A DNA stretch of 64,000 nucleotides from assembly GCA_019915015.1 (NCBI GenBank), contig JAHBBC010000033.1, positions 124,001 through 188,000 of the forward strand. Reading direction: 5' to 3'. This DNA comes from Auriscalpium vulgare (Eukaryota > Basidiomycota > Agaricomycetes > Russulales > Auriscalpiaceae). Each line of letters begins with the position of its first letter. Within the stretch, counting starts at the first letter, position 1. This document shows positions 43,430 to 53,444 of the stretch, in pieces. The notes beneath the pieces were generated by a model that was not told the origin of the DNA, did not search any database, and saw nothing but the letters and a program-made list of their open reading frames with translations. The position numbers and the translations under genes are program-made.

Positions 43430-43885
43430 TTAGTACGCTCCTGAACTCCCGTATATCGACGCACCATGGTCGCTTCGCGAGTCAGACATGGACAGAAGGG
43501 ATCCAACTTCTGATTTTGGACTGAAGTCCGATTCGATTCCGACATCAGAGATGCGCTGCCTGCCGACGGGCCACGACAGACGCTGTCGCAATAAAACACG
43601 CTCATTTTGTGGCACGTTCGGTGAGTGGCCAACGTCACCATCGTGCTGAACGATGTACGCTTGAGTAACGCGCCACAGCGTTGGAAGGTGCTTCAAAGAG
43701 CATGCGTCCATGAAACCCTTTTCCGTCCTGAGGCGGCGAGAGAGTGCCAAGAGGAAACGTTGCGTGTACACGTGTTGCTCGACGGTGTGGCGACGGGCGT
43801 CTCGCCGTTTCCGCAGGTCTCGACTTTCTGGGAGGCCATGCCACGACGGTGAACAGATCGTCAGCTGAGGGTCCTCGAATGACAT
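43430..43885 (-). CDS. Small hypothetical protein with its own TATA box
   Basis: A single 151-residue ORF starts MSFEDPQLTICSPSWHGLPE. A TATAAAG lies at 43961-43967, about 76 bases upstream of the ATG, which is why I choose this ATG over the longer ORF start at 43975. It is basic in the middle (RKRRDARRHT...LSRRLRTEK) and Ser-rich at the end (SEVGSLLSMSDSRSDHG). No known domain, membrane segment or signal peptide. It lies just upstream of the kinase-like gene on the same strand. Coding status is only moderately supported. Confidence 0.45.
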   Translation of the reverse strand: MSFEDPQLTICSPSWHGLPESRDLRKRRDARRHTVEQHVYTQRFLLALSRRLRTEKGFMDACSLKHLPTLWRVTQAYIVQHDGDVGHSPNVPQNERVLLRQRLSWPVGRQRISDVGIESDFSPKSEVGSLLSMSDSRSDHGASIYGSSGAY

Positions 43886-43960
43886 GGAGCGGAGATGCAC
43901 GAAGCGAGCAAGCGAGGACGAGTCCAAAGAAGAGACCTGCAGCTGCGCGTTTGCTGTAGT

Positions 43961-43967
43961 CTTTATA
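43961..43967 (-). promoter_or_regulatory. TATA box (TATAAAG) for the small minus-strand gene
   Basis: GGCTATAAAGACTAC on the minus strand; spacing to the ATG at 43885 fits a normal core promoter. Confidence 0.4.
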
Positions 43968-44469
43968 GCCGGCATCCTCGTGGCAAGCGTGAGGACTTGT
44001 CGATCGGTGTTGTTGGAAGGTCAAGTACCCAAGCAGGGCGACAGTCGGTGACTCGGAGGGCAAGAAATTTGGGCGTGCGAGCCAAGCAAGTGTAACGAGG
44101 TGGAAGGAAGACAGGAGGTACGTAAAGGAGAGCTTCGCCCTTGGTTTGTGAGAAGTCGCAAAAACATTGTCGCCGTTGGTGCAGAAGTTGTGAGACTCGG
44201 ACGACCCGAGTGACACAGGGGCCGGCCCGCCCGGCACTGCCCGGCATTTCTCCCAAGGTCACGTGCAAAGTTGAAAGACGGACTCCGTACGGCGTAATCC
44301 TCTGAAGATCTCGAACCATCTCTTTTGGACAACATATTGCACTCTAGTGGGGAGTGTCAACCATGAACGCGAAATCATGACATATAATCGACGAATGTCA
44401 CTGGACGAGATGAAGGCCACGTTGACCGTTCCCAGGTCTGAGGTGAGCATGCCACACTGCCGTCTCCTG

Positions 44470-46058
44470 TTAACACGAGTGGGCCAGATCCTGACCGCGA
44501 CATAAGTATAAGTCCTCGAGATGGACTGGGACTTGATGACGGCGTTGTGGGCTCAGACGCTCAGCGCCGGCGCGCCAAAGCGCTTTGGCGCCGACCCATC
44601 TTTTGCAGGTCGCCCTTATCGCTTGGTCGGTCTCCGTCACGCAAATGAGGAGAAATAATCGATATAACATGCCGGTGAGTTGTTTCAGAGCCTGGCGTAT
44701 CAGAAAAGCACTCGCTGACTGGTGGAGAACAAAAATGCTCCAGTGGATAGCGTGGAACTGCACACGCTCCCCTCTCCGTAAGTACCAGCTTCTTGACAAA
44801 ATCCTAGAAATATAGCAAAAGGTGCACGTAGATGACGGCCGCCTCGTACCTTGGAGGTATATCAGTCGGGAAGCTTGCCTCGCGTCTAGGGCGTGGCGAA
44901 CGTTGGGCCGTCAAAGGGATGCGTTTTGCGCCATTGCCGGCACGGCATCTACCCGGACGTTCTTCGAACAAAGGCAGTCGGCGACGGCCGGGGTGAAGTC
45001 TGGCTGGGTATTTAATCTCAGAATCATCGATATGGACTCGTCGTTCTCCACCTTGAAGAACAGGAAGGATCTTGAAACGCGATTGGCATGCTCGACTCCA
45101 TCTACAACAGGTCAGTCGTCGTCACTTTCTGCTCACTAATATCGCGCATCTGATTTCATAGTACAGTCTCTACACCATCGGCACCTTGCCTTTCTGGTTG
45201 CTCATTCATGTTGGCGTTTTCGGAAGCAACGTGCTGGAAGCGATTGAATCATCGTGCGCGGCGAGACGAATTCTGGTCTGTCTAGTGGCAATCTCATTCC
45301 TCTCTGTATGTTGAGTCCCTTTCGCGCATATTCACGTAACTGATGGCAGCCCATCGTCGCTCAAGATAATCCGCAAGCGCATTGAGCGCCGCTCCAAGGC
45401 CGCTGCACGGGGATTGCAAACTAGGCATCCAATGACCAGTCGCATTCTGCGCTACGATGGGCGAAATGTACGTCGACTGCGCTTTGACAACTGCCACCAC
45501 GCTTAATCGGTACACAGGATCACGTCTCTGTTATCAATGTTGGTCAGAATGTCGGTCGTAGCACGTTGACTCTCATGGGGTGCGTGTTTGTGTTTGCCCA
45601 TAGCGAACTCTTTGCAGCTCACTTCATCTTCATCTCATCACCACAGGTCTGCACTGTCTTTTCCCATCAGAATATTTGCTATGGGGATAGAAATCCGAGG
45701 AGTTGCGGTTGTGTCCACAGCGGGACCCTTGAGAATCAGATCAATCCTGTCGTATGATGCTGAGCACGACTGACAAATTGTGAGAGCTGCTCATTCTGGA
45801 CGCGGGGATTTGGTAGCTGACCCTTTTCACAGGTTTTCCCTTTCTTCGCACCGTGTACTCGCGGTGAGTTTCCTTTGTCATAGCATTTGTCAATCACTCA
45901 ACCTCGTGTACGACGTCTCGCTTGCGTTTTGTTCCGTTTAGTCTTGCCCATCTAAGTTTCTACTCCTGCTGTAACCAACTATTTGATACGCCGCTGGTCG
46001 GCTTGTCTATGCATCCCCTCCTCCCCCGGTGACATCTACATGTGCTTCTGGATACTAC
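44470..46058 (+). other. Unresolved region with exon-like segments on the plus strand
   Basis: One segment (about 45065-45310) reads RILKRDWHARLHLQQ followed, across a GTCAGT..CATAG intron, by YSLYTIGTLPFWLLIHVGVF and a second hydrophobic stretch. This suggests a membrane protein. Upstream ORFs (44585-44815 and 44822-45139) do not join it in frame. I cannot build a complete gene and cannot exclude decay. Confidence 0.3.
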
Positions 46059-46061
46059 AAT

Positions 46062-46129
46062 AGGGGAGCTCAGAGTAGACCGTTTTCGTTTCCGTTTCGT
46101 TTTCAAACGCCTTTCGTTTTCGATTCGGC
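46062..46129 (+). repeat. Left terminal inverted repeat of the Harbinger element
   Basis: 68 bp, identical base for base to the complement of 49381-49448. The interior is dominated by CGTTTTCGTTTCCG-type words that can pair or bind transposase. Confidence 0.95.
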
Positions 46130-46260
46130 CCGCGGCATAAGTGACCCGATGTGTGACAATCGTGTGACTTTAGGTGACGCTCGCGTTGTGCGGCGTCTTC
46201 GTGTCTCACACACTCATTCCCTCGCGATACCTCCTTAATCTACACTCTCCTACTCTCTTA

Positions 46261-47857
46261 ATGCCCCGGAAACGCGGCCGCTCGGACTCCGACCAGCCTG
46301 AGACAGCTCCGGGCAAGAAATCCCGTGAGGAGAACATCAGCTGGGGCACAAATAAGAAGCCAAATGAGCTGCTCCTGCAGCTCATCACGGAGCTCGAACA
46401 GCCGCAAAATCGCAAGGTTATGTTTGGTAACAAGCGTGGTGAGGTATGCAGGTGGCCCACGCATCATCTGGGCTTTGTTACTGACATCTTTCCAGAAGAA
46501 AAGCGGAGAAAGTAAGGTCGCAGCGGGTCAGCGGCTTGCTCGCATCCTCTGGAAGGATGCTCCGGACTCGGATTTCGTCAGTCTGGGAGCAAAGGTGCTC
46601 GGGAAAATAAATCAGTATGTCCATACCCTTATTGGATGCCTCATACGTGCTCACAGGCTTGTGTAGGCTACGCATCACCTATCACTCCAAGGTTCGGCGC
46701 ATTAAGTGCACGGGTGGAGGTGTCCTCACTGGGAATGAGGCCATCGTCGACACAGGTGATGCCGACGATGGTCCAGATGAGTATTTGGTCTGCTACATAG
46801 GGCCAGATGGCCCATCCGAGGATACCGATGCACGCCACAAGAATATCTGGCGTAAGTTCATTTTGTGATCTCCGATGAGCACGCTGGAGGCTAACACATC
46901 CTGTGCAGAGGAGATCGAGGCCGAGTTCGCTGTCTTCCCCCGAATTCACGCGATCCTTGCCACCCGCCCAAATGAAAACCCGATCATCATCACGACTGGG
47001 GTTGGTCCGGACGGTCACCGCACAGTGCACTATCAGCCTCCCGACGACGCGCCACCTGTGCGGCAACCGCGCGAAGAGGACATAGACCCCGTCCTACGCG
47101 TTCACGATGGCCCGGCGCCTCTCGCGCAAGACTCTTCTGCGACCGCACCCGGCCCGGGATCGCCACCGCAGACGCCACACACTCCCAAAGAGAACCGCGT
47201 GCCGCCCTCGTCGCAAGCAAGTGCGAAGAAGACTCCCGCACACCTGTCGGAAGAGAAGCTGGAGAGCTTGAAGGGTCGCTTCAAGCCCACGTCACGCACC
47301 GGCATTCAAGACATACTGAAGGAGTCCATCGAGTAAGTAATACTAGTTGTTGGTAATGCACGTGGACTAATTCATGTGGCAGGCGTAGCTTTGCGGTGTC
47401 AAAGGAAGAGAACATCCGCAAAGCTGTCGACAGGCTGCGCGATGACATGAATAGTCTTCGCCAAGACGCTCGCGATCGCCACGACCGCCTCTTTCGTGAG
47501 CTGCAGATTGGCTTGTGGACGAACGATGAGTATCGCCGCAAGTCGGAAGCACTTGACGATGACCTTCAGCTGCAGCTTCAAGATCTCCGTGAAAATATAT
47601 CGCGCCTTCAGAATCCTCCTCTGGTTGTCGCCGCCGCTACGCCCGCTCGTTCCATCTCACGCACGGGCTCTATGTCAACCGCTGCATCGACGCCTTCATC
47701 TCTGCCGCGCGCATCGACACCTCCGGATGATGAGCCCGAGAGCGAGATGACAAGCCAGAGAGAAAATAGTCCTCCCTGGGATGAGAGCCAGTTGGACAGA
47801 GATCTTGGACGAGGATCATCTGTGGTTCCAGACGAGTTGGAGCGAGGCTTAGTCTGA
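46261..47857 (+). CDS. Harbinger-associated Myb/SANT-like DNA-binding protein
   Basis: A multi-exon gene. Exon 1 starts at ATG 46261 with a basic acidic-mixed leader (MPRKRGRSDSDQPE), then NISWGTNKKPNELLLQLITELEQP, the Trp-rich start of a Myb/SANT-like helix bundle. Exons continue through GESKVAAGQRLARILW, LRITYHSKVRRIKCTGGG, EEIEAEFAVFPRIHAIL and a disordered Pro-rich part. The end is a charged helical/coiled segment (ENIRKAVDRLRDDMNSLRQDARDRHD) and a Ser/Glu tail ending at 47857. In PIF/Harbinger elements the Myb-like partner carries the transposase into the nucleus and binds the ends. Introns of about 50-57 nt join all exons plausibly. Confidence 0.78.
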
Positions 47858-47972
47858 TCATTTTGCTTTTGTCCTTTCTAACTGCAGCCTCTCATTTAAT
47901 GCTACACAGTCCTTTCTTCTTTCTGATTATATCTCTCTTACTCTTTACAATCTCAGATTTAATCTTGTTCAT

Positions 47973-49295
47973 TTATACAAGTCCTGCTCGTTGAGCGGCT
48001 ACTATTTCTGCCACAAGGCCACGTCTCCTAGCCTCGCAATCATCATCCTCTGTGATATCATCATCTATAGGATCATCTGGCTCCCCCCTATCGTCCTCTT
48101 CCTGAGCACGTGAGTGCCAAGTCGCAAAGCTTGTCCCACTCGCCCATCCTTCGATGTCGAGCACTGCGTTGTGCAAGATGATGCAACATGAAATCCACCG
48201 ACACGCTCGTATATGGTCCCGATTGTAACGGATATTGAGCCGTAAGCCACGAAGGGATTGCCATCGGCCCTTGAGTGCACCCATGGTGTGTTCAGAGCGA
48301 ACGCGTAGGCGAGCTACGTGTTTGTCGAATAAGGCATTTGAGCGGTCTAACGACGCTGGTTTCTTGTGAACTGGGATGGTCCGCGAGCTGACAGGGTACG
48401 CAGAGTCACCCCATGCAAACTCGTCACCTCTGAAGAACCAGTCGGTATGCTTGACAGCTGCAGTATGCTCAAATGCAGATGCATCATGAGCAGAACCGGT
48501 CATGCCAAGCGAATAGTCAACGATTCGTAGATTCGACGGTGTATTGCCAATCTGTGTACAGATATGTCAGTCAGGAGCTATTAGAAGATATCCAGCATAC
48601 CTGGACGTTGACCCATAGTTGCACTTCCTTGTGTAGTACGCGTCACCGTCGAGGCCGGGGCGACTGTACAGGACAACAATTGTCCCGTCGTACATCACCC
48701 ATCCCTCCCTCCAGGTGGATCCCGTGAAACCAAGCTGCTCATCAATCCACCTTTTCTCGACCTCTTTCTCCTCCTCTGTTAGCGGCCGTACAAACATCCC
48801 ATGCAAGGACATCAGCGCCTCCTGACATCTCTCCGTGTATAGCTCCACAGCGCCCTCTGAACAGCCCGCTGCACGGCTGATATCCTCGAGAGATGCGCCA
48901 TTGCCATAGCGACCCATACGGTACAGGGTCACCGCTAATTGCGTTCGGATATCCTCCTGCGGGGTGTTCGAGTTGTTCTGGAATACGGGATGACCCTCGA
49001 TGAGGCCAAGGATAGTGTCGAAGACGTGGGGAGAGACACGGAGCATGTTGATAAAGCGGTGGTGATGGGCAGGATCCTGTGCATACTCCCATGCAAGCTG
49101 GAGATTGCCGGCTTTAACGACGGGAGGACGGGGGTTGATGTAGCGGGAGGATAGGATGGTGTGAAGGATTGAGCTATCGCGTTGGAGCTGCTCCATCATA
49201 GCTGTGGCTGAAGATGGAGGCATGAGTGCCATCTGGATAGCCATATATGTGATGTATGCGTCGATAATCTCATCGTGGTAGGTAGCACGGGCCAT
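47973..49295 (-). CDS. HARBI1-type DDE transposase of the Harbinger element, apparent frameshift
   Basis: Exon 1 from ATG 49295 contains the helix-turn-helix-like region (LAVTLYRMGRYGNGASLEDISRAAG) and the first catalytic Asp in VMYDGTIV. After a 48-nt intron, exon 2 has LRIVDYSLGMTGSAHDASAF (second Asp), FAWGDSAYPV, and RSEHTMGALKGRW (Glu). It ends at 47973 with an acidic tail. Near 48614-48620 the frame KCNY should run on as WVNVQ into IGNTPSN but reads GSTS instead. One base seems to be missing just before the intron. If real, this copy is inactive and would depend on transposase from elsewhere. Confidence 0.85.
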
Positions 49296-49380
49296 GGCTG
49301 GTGGAAGAGCTCGAAAGCAATGGCGGCGGTGTCGCGCAGCGGCGTAGATTGAGTGACATTATGTAATATCACGCCGGGGC

Positions 49381-49448
49381 GCCGAATCGAAAACGAAAGG
49401 CGTTTGAAAACGAAACGGAAACGAAAACGGTCTACTCTGAGCTCCCCT
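49381..49448 (-). repeat. Right terminal inverted repeat of the Harbinger element
   Basis: Perfect inverted copy of 46062-46129. Confidence 0.95.
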
Positions 49449-49451
49449 AAT

Positions 49452-49699
49452 TCGAATAGAAAGCGCGCTGGCCACTTTCTTTGGATGCCCGAAGGCGACG
49501 GATAGATCCACAGATAAGCCTCGCGTTGAGGGCGTGTTCCTTTCGGCTCCCCGCGGGTCGGCCCTGTGCCTACCACCGGCCTTTGCCTCATGGTAAAGAA
49601 CAAAGGAGCGTTCGCTAGAGCGCCGGGGATTTATCTGCCACATATACGATCGTAGAGCAAGGTCATCGATTGCGCGTTCGTCTTTCTCGCCTTCGAGGG
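49452..49699. other. Spacer between Harbinger element and foldback structure
   Basis: About 250 bases with no supported gene; a short Gly/Arg-type ORF here is not convincing. Confidence 0.5.
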
Positions 49700-50021
49700 A
49701 CTTCAGTAGCGTGCCAGACCGGGCGGGGCTCGTATGTGCAGCCCGCCCGGTCATGGCGCGGATCCCGCCCGTACCGCGCGGACTCAGCGCGCCCAGCGAT
49801 GCTGGAGCAGCTGGAGCCCGTGCGCAGCGAGGGAGACCGCCAGGACCGGGCGGATGCCGCCCGGTCTGTGCGCCGCTCGCGAGCCCCGCAACCATCGCCA
49901 CCCGCCGCCGTCGGTGCGCCTGGTCTGTGCGGGCCCGCCTCGTCCACGCGCGTGTCCCTTGCCGCCCTCACCGCGCGCCCCTCGCCGCCTGCACTGCGCG
50001 CCCCTTGTCGCCCTCGCTGCG

Positions 50022-50120
50022 CGCCCCTGCTCGTCGCCCGCACCGCGTGCCCCTGCTCGTCGCCCGCACCGCGTGCCCCTGCTCGTCGCCCGCACCGCGT
50101 GCCCCTGCTCGTGAGTCGTC
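50022..50120 (+). repeat. 26-bp tandem array, left arm (GCCCCTGCTCGTCGCCCGCA...)
   Basis: About 3.5 copies of a 26-base unit, each nearly identical. The unit length is not divisible by three, so any ORF through it cycles through all frames, which argues against selected coding. The inverse unit forms the array in the right arm. Confidence 0.85.
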
Positions 50121-50995
50121 ACCCGCACCACGCGCCCCTCCTCGTCGCCCTCGCTGCGCGCCTCGCGCTGCGAACGTTGTCGTCCTTGCCGCACGCCCCT
50201 CGTCGCCGTCGTCGTGCGCCCCTGCTCCTCGCCTGCGTCGCATCGCCTGCTGCATGCGCAGCGTCCTGGCTGCACGTCCATGTGCGCTGCCCTCGCTGCG
50301 CACCATGCGTGTTGCCCTCGCTGTGAGCTCATGCGCGGTGTCTTTGCTGCGTGTCGTCCTTGCTGCGTGTTGGCCTGGCTGCGCGTCGTTCTTGTCGCGC
50401 ACCCCTGCATGCCGTCCTCGCTGCGCAGCCAGGAGGCACCTGGTGTGGCGCCATACAAGGCTGCACGGGCACATCTCAACAGAAAGTGGGGGGCTGGGGC
50501 GGCTGGGTGGCCGGACGTGCGGGCGTGCGGGCGCGGAAACAAGGCAGGAGCGCCTGCATTGGCAAGTGAAGCCCGATTCCCACGATGTGCTGTCAACAAA
50601 ACCACGTGACCGAGGGGCCGCGTGGCAGGTTCAAACTTCAACGCGGCGCAATGCCACTTTCTCCCCACTACCACCTGCCCCCAACCACCACACCTTCCCC
50701 ACACCCCCGCACTCTCACCATCATCTCGAAACCGGCCGCCAGGTGCGTACGACGAGGCGGTGACGAGGGGCGGCGCGCTGCGAGGTCCAGGCGACGGCCC
50801 CGGCGTGCAGCGAGGGCGAGGATGTGCGCAATGAAGTCGACAATTGCGCGCAGCTCGGGCCACGCATAGGCGTGCGGGCAACAAAGGGCGCGCGACGACG
50901 ACCGCGACAAGCGAACAGAGGCGACGAAGGCGCGCAGGGAAGGCGACGAGCAGGGGCGCGCGGTGCGGGCGACGAGGGGTGCGCGGTGCGGGCGA

Positions 50996-51110
50996 CGAGC
51001 AGGGGCGCGCGGTGCAGGCGACGAGCAGGGGCGCGCGGTGCAGGCGACGAGCAGGGGCGCGCGGTGCAGGCGACGAGCAGGGGCGCGCGGTGCAGGCGAC
51101 AAGGGGCGCT
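50996..51110 (-). repeat. 26-bp tandem array, right arm (GACGAGCAGGGGCGCGCGGT...)
   Basis: Four full copies plus partial copies of the inverse of the left-arm unit, differing by one or two bases from it (GCAGGC versus GCGGGC type changes). Confidence 0.85.
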
Positions 51111-51560
51111 CAGTGCAGGCGGCGAGGGGCGCGCGGTGAGGGCGGCAAGGGACACGCGCGTGTGGACGAGGCGGGCCCGCACAGACCAGGCGCACCGACG
51201 GCGGCGGGTGGCGATGGTTGCGGGGCTCCCGAGCGGCGCACAGACCGGGCGGCATCCGCCCGGTCCCGGCGGTCTCCCTCGCTGCGCACGGGCTCCAGCT
51301 GCTCCAGCATCGCTGGGCGCGCTGAGTCCGCGCGGTACGGGCGGGATCCGCGCCATGACCGGGCGGGCTGCACATACGAGCCCCGCCCGGTCCGGGACGC
51401 AACTGAAGTAGTACCGCCTTCACGCCTCAGACATTTTACCTGCTTGGATCCCGCCCTCACATCTCAGCTAGCTCGGTACAGACGATGCCTGGTCGTTGGG
51501 GCGCCGTTTGGCGTTTCGTCTGGCGCATGTAAGAGACAGCTGCAGTTGTTGTTCTTTATT

Positions 51561-51770
51561 CTACTGATGCAATCTACTCGAATATAGCATATCAGTATCC
51601 GCGTCCAAGCTTGGGAACATCTTGTTCACGATGGTTTTGAGGTCGATGGTTGAGGCTCTATGGGTGAGGAGAGGAGAATCATCGGATACGCGCACGGAGG
51701 AACCGTCTGACAACAGAATTCCCCGCACGGTGAGACCCTCTAGCTGCACCTCCAATCCTGACCACGACAT
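51561..51770 (-). CDS. Possible small ORF, 69 residues
   Basis: From ATG 51770 the minus strand reads MSWSGLEVQLEGLTVRGILL and on to a stop at 51561. Composition is protein-like with a short beta-type pattern, but there is no recognised domain. It is either a small gene, an exon, or chance. It lies head to head with the next plus-strand gene. Confidence 0.3.
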   Translation of the reverse strand: MSWSGLEVQLEGLTVRGILLSDGSSVRVSDDSPLLTHRASTIDLKTIVNKMFPSLDADTDMLYSSRLHQ

Positions 51771-51926
51771 TTACACGTAGTTCTGCTCAATAGCCGTCGG
51801 ACGCGGACTCGGACTCAGACCTGGCTCGGCTTGGAACGAACTATGCGCCGCAGTATGCAGCAGGCGCGCAGCATGGCTTGGTAGAATTGAGAGTCGAACG
51901 TGTCTCATGCGTAAGGTATTCAGCTC

Positions 51927-52644
51927 ATGATCCACATCGAGGAGCGAATACTACACTGGGACACAGTGCAGGGAACGGTGATTCGGTGGTCGCCTGGGAC
52001 TGTACCCGTCAGACGCTGGCACTGGCGCCGATTCATTCAGCGGGGGATGGCTGGGTGCAAACGGAGTAAGTACGCCCACGACTCAGGTCACCAGTGGCAC
52101 TCACAGCGTCGTAGGCAATTTCCGGCTCCTGGAACTCGCGCGTCGACGTATGTTACAAGTGACTCGCCAAAGATGCGGCCGTCGACCTGGGATCAGCGTC
52201 CAGCGAGGTACGTCAGGTCGTACGCCGTTTCTTCATCCAATTTACCATGTATGCCTTTACAGCACTCAGGCCGCAGCCAAACGACTCACTGCGGCGCCAA
52301 GCCCAGCCCAGAGAACGCAAGATTCCAAGCGCTCTCGCCACAAGTACCGTGGCATGGATGAGTACTACCACTTGTTCACCTCCTACGGCGTCGATCCTCT
52401 GGATGAGCCCACCAAGTGTTCGCAGGCGCCGCAGCCCGAGGACCTCTTCGTACATCACTACGTGCCTAACGGCGTGCAGGTGTGGATATGGCAGGACGAC
52501 AGTTGGGTGACGAGCAGGACCTGGAAGAAGCATCCAAGAATTCCGCGTTTGTACTTGGAGGTCAAGCACGGCGATGACCCGAAGTGGCTCTGTGCGTCCA
52601 CAATAGAGACTCATTGGAGGAAGCTGGCGAGGAAGCGTGACTAG
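51927..52644 (+). CDS. Hypothetical protein with Trp-rich C-terminal domain
   Basis: The two-exon model is 51927-52207 and 52263-52644, with a 55-nt intron GTACGT..ACAG, coding for 220 residues. The C-terminal exon is the convincing part: a basic linker (KRSRHKYRG), then MDEYYHLFTSYGVDPLDEPT and VHHYVPNGVQVWIWQDDSWV. Then come SRTWKKHPRIPRLYLEVKHG and WLCASTIETHWRKLARKRD. The spacing of Trp/Tyr and strands suggests a small beta-barrel (SH3/tudor-like) but this is only an impression. The 5' exon is uncertain: an alternative donor would give a different, longer N-terminus. Function unknown. Confidence 0.5.
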
Positions 52645-53444
52645 TTCGTGGCGAATTGGAAAGGAATTCAGTAAAGTATCGGCAGAGCGGAGCGGAACGA
52701 CGTAGCTATAGATCTGCAGGTTCCGATACATTATCTAACAGATAACGAGAACGACGGCGCCGAGCTGCACAAAGCGTATCAGGGAGTCGAGGAAACAAGC
52801 AAAGCATAGAATACTAGTCCGTACACGACCGTTAAACGCAAAGAAACGGTGGGACAGGAAAGCGTCAGAAGACCTTCGAAACGCAGCACAATCCACTGTA
52901 GCCACTTACAAGTATCATGAGCATATAAGCGAGCGATCAAGTTATGAGACGCACTTTCTTCACTGCCGGAAGCGGAGGACGCAGCAGCGGGTGCGGCAAA
53001 TGGTTGTGGTAGCAGCTGCTGCTGGCATCGCCTCATACATACGAACTCCACCGCGCGTCAGAAAATGCTTCGTTACCAGCAGAAACGGTTGTCAATCTCA
53101 GAGGGTATCGACGAGTCTGCCGTAGGGGTTTTAGTCGATCTGCGAAGGGCGCAGTGAGCTACTTCCAGAATTAGGTCCCAACGGAGAGGGGCACAGGTGT
53201 TGATGAACTCCTAAGAAACGCCGTGGGATGTCGACAGAGGTAGACAGTTTCGCTAATATAGAACTAGTCGTCGTTAAGATCATGAAGAGAGACTTGTGCG
53301 CTGTCTTACTGTGACCTGGCATCTACCAGTCTCTTACGGGGATGAGATAGGAGCTTCGAGGACTTCCGTCGAGTACCAGTGAAGGCAGGCCACATGATAA
53401 TTTCACGGGTTACCCTAGGACATGTACTTCCAACGAATGTATTC
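52645..53444. other. Intergenic region
   Basis: Short ORFs only. The 3' UTR of the minus-strand F-box gene probably lies in 53300-53444. Confidence 0.5.

Larger units (their letters stand above)
46062..49448. mobile_element. PIF/Harbinger DNA transposon
   Basis: Perfect 68-bp terminal inverted repeats begin AGGGGAGCTCAGAGTAGACC (46062-46129 and 49381-49448). The flanking three bases are AAT on both sides (46059-46061 and 49449-49451), matching the 3-bp duplication of this superfamily. Two convergent genes inside, a Myb/SANT-like protein (plus) and a HARBI1-type DDE transposase (minus), are the standard pair for PIF/Harbinger. Identical ends point to recent insertion. Confidence 0.92.
49700..51409. 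mobile_element. GC-rich 1.7-kb foldback (long inverted repeat) element
   Basis: The outer ~330 bases of each side (49700-50030 and 51080-51409) are inverted copies with only a handful of differences. They start ACTTCAG(T)... and share GACCGGGCGGGGCTCGTATG on to the tandem arrays. Each end carries a nested 11-bp hairpin (GACCGGGCGGG ... CCCGCCCGGTC). Inside lie antiparallel 26-bp tandem arrays and a unique centre of about 500 bases. Long overlapping ORFs occur in several frames on both strands only because stops are rare in such GC-rich DNA. No flanking target duplication was found. It resembles a foldback transposon or a palindromic amplification. Confidence 0.6.

Noticed and set aside
49711..50763. 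350-codon plus-strand ORF rich in Arg, Ala, Pro and Cys
   Set aside because: It lies in the GC-rich foldback, where stops are rare in all frames. Similar ORFs run on the opposite strand of the other arm and the 26-bp repeats break frame periodicity.
50668..51423. 251-codon minus-strand ORF in the foldback
   Set aside because: It is the mirror image of the plus-strand ORF in the inverted arm, with no domain and the same compositional explanation.
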